64,000 bases of DNA from Argentina anserina (lineage: Eukaryota; Streptophyta; Magnoliopsida; Rosales; Rosaceae): contig NC_065872.1 in NCBI RefSeq assembly GCF_933775445.1, positions 8,122,001-8,186,000 of the forward strand, written 5' to 3'. Position numbers and translations under genes: made by a program. The notes beneath the pieces are model-generated. The model did not search any database. It saw only the letters and a program-made list of their open reading frames with translations, and was not told where the DNA came from. Shown here in pieces: positions 59,072 through 64,000 of this stretch; position 1 is the first letter of the stretch, and every line of letters begins with the position of its first letter.

Positions 59072-61383
59072 TCATATCTTATCAGCACGCATTCGATTTT
59101 CATATCCGCTACTATCACCTGAGTCTGTCACCTGCTTGTCCTTCAACCTATTCTTCACATTGTCAACATCTGAGCATCCAAGGACCCGTATAGATTTCGC
59201 ATCCTGAATCACAGTGTTGAAAACTTGGTAAGTAAATAACAGATTACAGGGTTCAGTAAAGAAATTACACATAGCATCAGAGGTGTAAATGCAGATAGTA
59301 CTGGAACAAGTGAGGAAAGCATTAAGGCTAAATAAACCAGATATCAATGAAAATGGATAAATGAACATTATAGATATTTCTGTACACAAAGAACAGGGAT
59401 AAGACGATCTATGTTGTATGGCAAGTGCTAAAAGAAATCGAAATGAGAGTTCAGATTGATTTTAATTCAGAAGTGCATACATACATCTTTGAATTGCTCC
59501 TCTTCAGCTTCTAGCATATGAACAACATGTCCCATTTTTGGCCGCTTCAGCGCATTTGGGTCCACACACTTCAAAGCTACAAGAAGAGCCCTCTTGAGTG
59601 CTCTAGAACGAGGTTTCTCAGATAACTTAGGATCCAATACTTTCTCTGGTTCCCTGTTCGAAACCATTTTCTTAAGCCACTCAACTAAGTTCACCTGAAA
59701 ATTTCTTTAGTTTTAGATTTTAAAAAAAAATATGAAGGAAAAAAAAATCCGAAAGAGAAAATGAATTCTTGTCCAAACCTCTCCTGGAGGCTGGCTATAA
59801 TCAACTGGATTCCTCCCTGATATTATTTCCATGATAAGAATCCCAAAGCTATACACATCACTTCTTTCATTCAACATGCCTGTGCTGGCATATTCCGGAG
59901 CTACATAGCTTTCAAAAGGCAGAACAAACTGTTAGTATATCCAATGCAAGTGAACGAACACAGACACATCACATGGAGGGAAGGTCCAAACATACCCAAA
60001 CGTTCCCATGACTCGGGTTGTAATGTAGCTCCTCTCGGAGCCAATGAGCTTAGCTAGGCCAAAGTCTGACACCTTGGCATTCCATTGCTTGTCAAGTAAT
60101 ATGTTACTCGATTTTATATCACGGTGAATAACCTTAGGTTCCAGTCCTTCGTGCAGGTATGACAACCTACATTGTCAAATAACAATGTCAACAAATGTCA
60201 TTGATGAGAGGCAGGGGAATGTAGAAAAATCAATCGTTTAAATCACATATGGAAATTGCATTATACCCTTTTGCCGTTTTCAATATGATATTCATCCGAA
60301 TCTCCCATGTCAGAGGACTCACAGGCCCTACATCGCCATGAATCCACTGTTCTAAGTTACCATTGTTGACGTACTCATACACAAGCATCCTATCACATAA
60401 GAATCAACCAAGCACTACATCAATTACTTGATGATAAAATATCAATGCTTAAAAAAAGAAAAGCTAGAAGTATCAGGGAAAGACAGAGTACCTATGAGCT
60501 CCTTCAGCACAGAAACCAAGCAATCTCACTAAATTCTTATGTCGAACTCGTCCGATTACCTCAACTTCAACCTTGAACTCCTTCTCAGCTTGCCCCCTTC
60601 ACAAAATATACAATCCCAGTCCATCAGTCCAATGACACACATTCCACTAATCACAATCAAAACTAACACAATTCTATAGATCTAACACTAACTAAAAATC
60701 ACTTCATAACAACCCAATTGCCTACACACACAACATTAGAAAAGCAAAAAAAAAAGTGTGAATTTTCAAATAACTCACTTGTTGTTGAGCAAGTTCTTGA
60801 CAGCAATATGAGTCTTGTCTTCCAAAACACCACGGTACACAATCCCATACCCTCCTTCACCTATAACATTCTCATGCACAAACCCATTAGTTGCCACCTC
60901 AAGCTCTCTCAGAGTGTACCAATGCCCCCAACCCAAGTGAGAAACCTCAGGGCCCACCATAGCAACCTGAGCCTCCCCACTTCCATGTGAAGAAGAAGAC
61001 TTCCCACACGGATAAGTTATCCTATGGTCCTTCCCTATATCAATGTGAACCTTCTGGTACCCAGTTGGGCTCTCCTCCTCTGCAGACTTGAGCAAAGCCT
61101 GCCTCTCGATTCTCGGAGCCGGTTCGGGTTCCGGGTTCGAGAAAGCCTGAACATGGTCGACTCTGATCTCCTGGATCTCCTTGGGGACGGCAGGGATTGA
61201 GGGTGTCTGTAAAGACTTGTTCTTGGATCGCTTGGAGGCCAAGTAGAGTGAAATGAGGACCAGAACGAGCACAAAGGCGGCTCCGACGCAGACTCCGAGC
61301 ACCACCCACAAGCTTAGACCAAAAATGGAGGTGGGTTCGGAGAGGTGGTCGTTCATGTGCTCTGTTTTGACATCAGACGACAT
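59072..61383 (-). CDS. receptor-like serine/threonine kinase with one membrane span, seven exons
   Basis: Exons 61383-60779, 60596-60492, 60389-60267, 60166-59996, 59908-59779, 59694-59485 and 59203-59072; all GT-AG and in frame, 491 residues. A short N-terminus precedes a membrane span at about residues 22-48 ([20 protein letters not shown]). A juxtamembrane segment leads to the kinase: glycine loop [11 protein letters not shown] (about 175), Lys in AVKNLL (about 196), catalytic [15 protein letters not shown] and APEYASTG. The Arg before the catalytic Asp makes it an RD kinase. The extracellular part is very short, as in the plant group typified by Arabidopsis At1g01540 and At4g34500; ligands of that group are unknown to me. 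Seems intact. Confidence 0.94.
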
Positions 61384-61460
61384 TTGTGGTGCTTCTTTTA
61401 CATGAATGTGAAGAGCTCTCTGGTTGTGCTAAAGATACAAGCTTTAATGAGAGAGTGAAG

Positions 61461-61463
<3 letters not shown>

Positions 61464-61516
<53 letters not shown>
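61464..61516. repeat. (AG)n microsatellite in the kinase 5' leader
   Basis: About 26 AG repeats, lying about 80 bp upstream of the kinase ATG. It reads CT on the coding strand, as in many plant 5' UTRs. Length is likely polymorphic. Confidence 0.95.
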
Positions 61517-61519
<3 letters not shown>

Positions 61520-61889
61520 GGCAGCTGGCATTGATGGGATGGTTTGGAATCGGAAAAAGATCGTAGTAGAAACTAGAGAGATGGTTTGCTTTTTTTTTTT
61601 CTTTTTCTAGGGAGGTAAAAAGAGGCGGGGTCGTTGGAACTTGGAAGCTCCATCACCATGGTTGTGTAGAATTGTAGATTTTTAAAGTACAAATACGGAA
61701 ATAGCCGAACAAAGCAAGTGTAGGAAAAGGAAAGTCAAAGACTCGAAGTCATCGTTCTAGTTAACAAGTATGCAAGTGTTACTAGAATGTGTCAATGTGC
61801 CGTTTCTGTTAATTTGTTAGAAAAATGTGTGATATTTGGTGTATCAATGAAATAGACATTATGGAATGGAGATCCTAATGAATATGTAT

Positions 61890-62400
61890 TGTTAGCATAG
61901 GCTTATGTTTGACCATAATCAGCACTAAAATCAGCAGTGTTGAGCCCAAACGAAGCTCGAACATACAACACCGGCGTGGAGCCAACCACACCAGTTGCGC
62001 GGCGGGCCGCAACACGGCCCAATCCGACTACAGACGCGCCTTCACGCTCGCTCCAAAAATGATTCTAGGAAACACCTTTAGATAGAGCAAGCCCCACATC
62101 GGGAATGGAACGCTGGTCCACCTCTACTCAACTATTAAAGGCCTAACCCTTTGTCATTTCAAGTAAGCAATCCAAACTACTTATCGTTACTCTGTAGAAA
62201 TTACTATCTACCTAACTTAAGCATCGAAGAGTTGAAAACCACGCCACCGTGGTCTCTACTCTCACGAGTTGTGATGTCTGTGACAGGAAGAAGAGCAAGG
62301 AGCACAACACATCATAAATCGACGTAGTGGAGTGAACTACACCGCCGTAGTACACTGCATTAACATGTATGTGCCATGAACATTGTGAACAACATATGAC
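61890..62400. mobile_element. LTR-like fragment
   Basis: Contains AGCCCCACATCGGGAATGG, ATTAAAGGCCTAACCC and CTAACTTAAGCATCGAAGAG with ACCACGCCACCGTGGTCTC. Such strings are usual in LTRs of plant retrotransposons. It begins near TGTTAGCATAGG. No second LTR or coding part; boundaries and target duplication are unclear, so it may be a solo LTR. Confidence 0.5.
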
Positions 62401-63400
62401 CAAAATCAGTTATTCACTTACTATTTAATGAAAGGAGATACATATAGATGCTTTTTGTAAATACACTAAATTTTTGTTTTACCTTTTCACGAGGAAGATA
62501 CATAATGAGATATTTTGTTGAGGTTGTCTCAGTATTAAAAACATATAAACGTTTTAGGACAATTAATGGAGGTTCTCTCTCTAATAATGCAATTATAGAT
62601 GCTTCATGCCTGGTTGATTGCTGATAATGAAGTTTACCACCTACTCTTATTATCTATGACTATAGATTGTGTCCTCCCAATCCTCATAAACAACTATAAC
62701 AAGTAACCTTTTAACGCTATTCAGCTATTGTATGACTCTTTCCTCCATATACTGATATACCGTGTCCATTTGTTGTTTCTATATGATTAAATATTCCCCT
62801 TACCTTCTGAATCCACTAGGAAGAATCCAAACTTGTTAATAATCAAACAAATCATATTCCTGATAATCATAATACTCTTCCTCCCCATTTAGATTTTTTT
62901 TACTATTCCTCAAACCCCTCTAACTTGGTAGTCAAGAATTCTATAACTAACAATCTACCATGTTTTCTGACCAGTCATTTCTGTTTTATTGGTTCTATTC
63001 ATCAGCAAATTGATTAATAATTGAGGAACACAGTAAGCAGTGGGGAAATAGGGATCTAATCAACTACATCATTAATTTCATAACACTATTCTTCCCTGTC
63101 TTTAGGGACCAACATACAATTCTATATATGCCAAAGCATGACATATATGTTTATAAAGTATGATACTTTGTCTTGTTACTCTTATCTGTGGATTACAGCA
63201 AGAAATATGGAGGATTAGAGGTTGGTGGTAGGCTGCTTGCACTAATGGCTGGATATCGGATTGTTCGAATCATTACTTTGTTCGTCATTAACTTGCCTTG
63301 AACCTATTATTGCATCTCTATGCCGCCGAGTAGTTGTTGTTATACGTCAGGGTTTAGTGACGAGACTATTAAACATAAATAAAACCAATTAACATTCTAC
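62401..63400. other. intergenic, nothing recognised
   Basis: AT-rich, no credible coding frame or named repeat. Confidence 0.4.
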
Positions 63401-63407
63401 CTACGAT

Positions 63408-63864
63408 ATGATATATATAATCTTTATTCAGAGCGAATATTCACTCTGGATTACAAAGTAAAGTTCTAATTTTAGCACATTTTTCGGTCAATTTTTTTAT
63501 CACAAATGATTCAATATTTAGGTATGCTATTAAAGATCATCTCTATAAAGTTTCATCTAATTCGGATATTAAAATTAGATTAAATCAATGAACGAATTAA
63601 AACTATTCAACGTGAACCGTTCGTGTAAATCTCTATTTTGAAAGCTCAAATCATTGTTAAATTGGATGAATATTTGTAGAGATGATTTTTTCGATAAGTG
63701 TGCCAAAATTGAAACTTCAATTTATAATTTCAGATTGAATGTTCACTCTGGATGATATATATATATACAGTCTATCCAAAGTGAAACTTTAGAATTGACC
63801 GAAAAATGTGCCAAAATTGGAACTTCACTCTGTAATTTCAGAATGAAGTTTCACTGTGGATAAG

Positions 63865-63907
<43 letters not shown>
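63408..63907. mobile_element. foldback element flanked by TA-rich DNA
   Basis: The left part (ATTCACTCTGGATTACAAAG, then TTAGCACATTTTTCGGTC) is mirrored by the right part (63780-63870, GACCGAAAAATGTGCCAAAA, then CTTCACTCTGTAATTTCAG). Pairing runs inward toward about 63630. A (AT) run of about 38 bp closes it at 63870-63907. MITE-like, non-coding. Confidence 0.7.
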
Positions 63908-63908
<1 letters not shown>

Positions 63909-64000
63909 CTGGATACTGATGGAACTATACAGACCCTAGAAATTTGTAATCTATCACCTTTACCAAATGCTAGATTTTTATGGACAAATTCCTTTTGTTG

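Overview
The window is nuclear DNA of a flowering plant: AT-rich, with intron-bearing genes using GT-AG splice sites, plant-type LTR retrotransposons and many hAT-like elements. The protein families and repeat style suggest a eudicot, probably a rosid and perhaps Rosaceae; that placement is inference. About three quarters is mobile or repetitive DNA.

Layout. 1-2607 (minus) is a broken hAT transposase gene with a 161-bp MITE inserted in it. 3.4-8.9 kb holds short repeats, including a 25-bp minisatellite. 8972-14231 is a decayed Ty1/copia element with TSD GTTTA. 15.1-20.5 kb is a nest: an LTR element (TSD AAAAT) sits inside a ~600-bp repeat here called R, and a second R copy sits inside one of its LTRs. 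20798-22045 (minus) is an intact LEA_2/NDR1-HIN1-like gene. 25.2-34.6 kb is a tandem cluster of potato-inhibitor-I genes, one intact (28243-28662) and three broken, peppered with small transposons. 34819-45045 is a 10.2-kb Ty3/gypsy chromovirus (Tekay/Del type) with near-identical 2.7-kb LTRs and only two stop codons in gag-pol. 45-48.6 kb is intergenic, with a hAT-like repeat carrying a second copy of the first MITE. 49447-52677 (plus) is an eight-exon gene for a secreted PLC-X-domain protein. 52960-57545 holds a TIR element and then a three-level nest: hAT-like element A contains hAT-like element B, which contains a ~505-bp tandem array whose units are long inverted repeats. 59072-61383 (minus) is a seven-exon receptor-like kinase. 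The remainder is intergenic with an LTR fragment and a foldback element.

The host genes form no operon or pathway. The LEA_2 protein, the PLC-X protein and the kinase are predicted at the membrane or cell surface, and the inhibitors are presumably defence proteins. The inhibitor cluster shows gene duplication, decay and transposon insertion side by side, and one duplicate preserves the empty site of an insertion in the other. The 505-bp hairpin-unit array inside nested hAT-like elements is the least familiar structure in the window.
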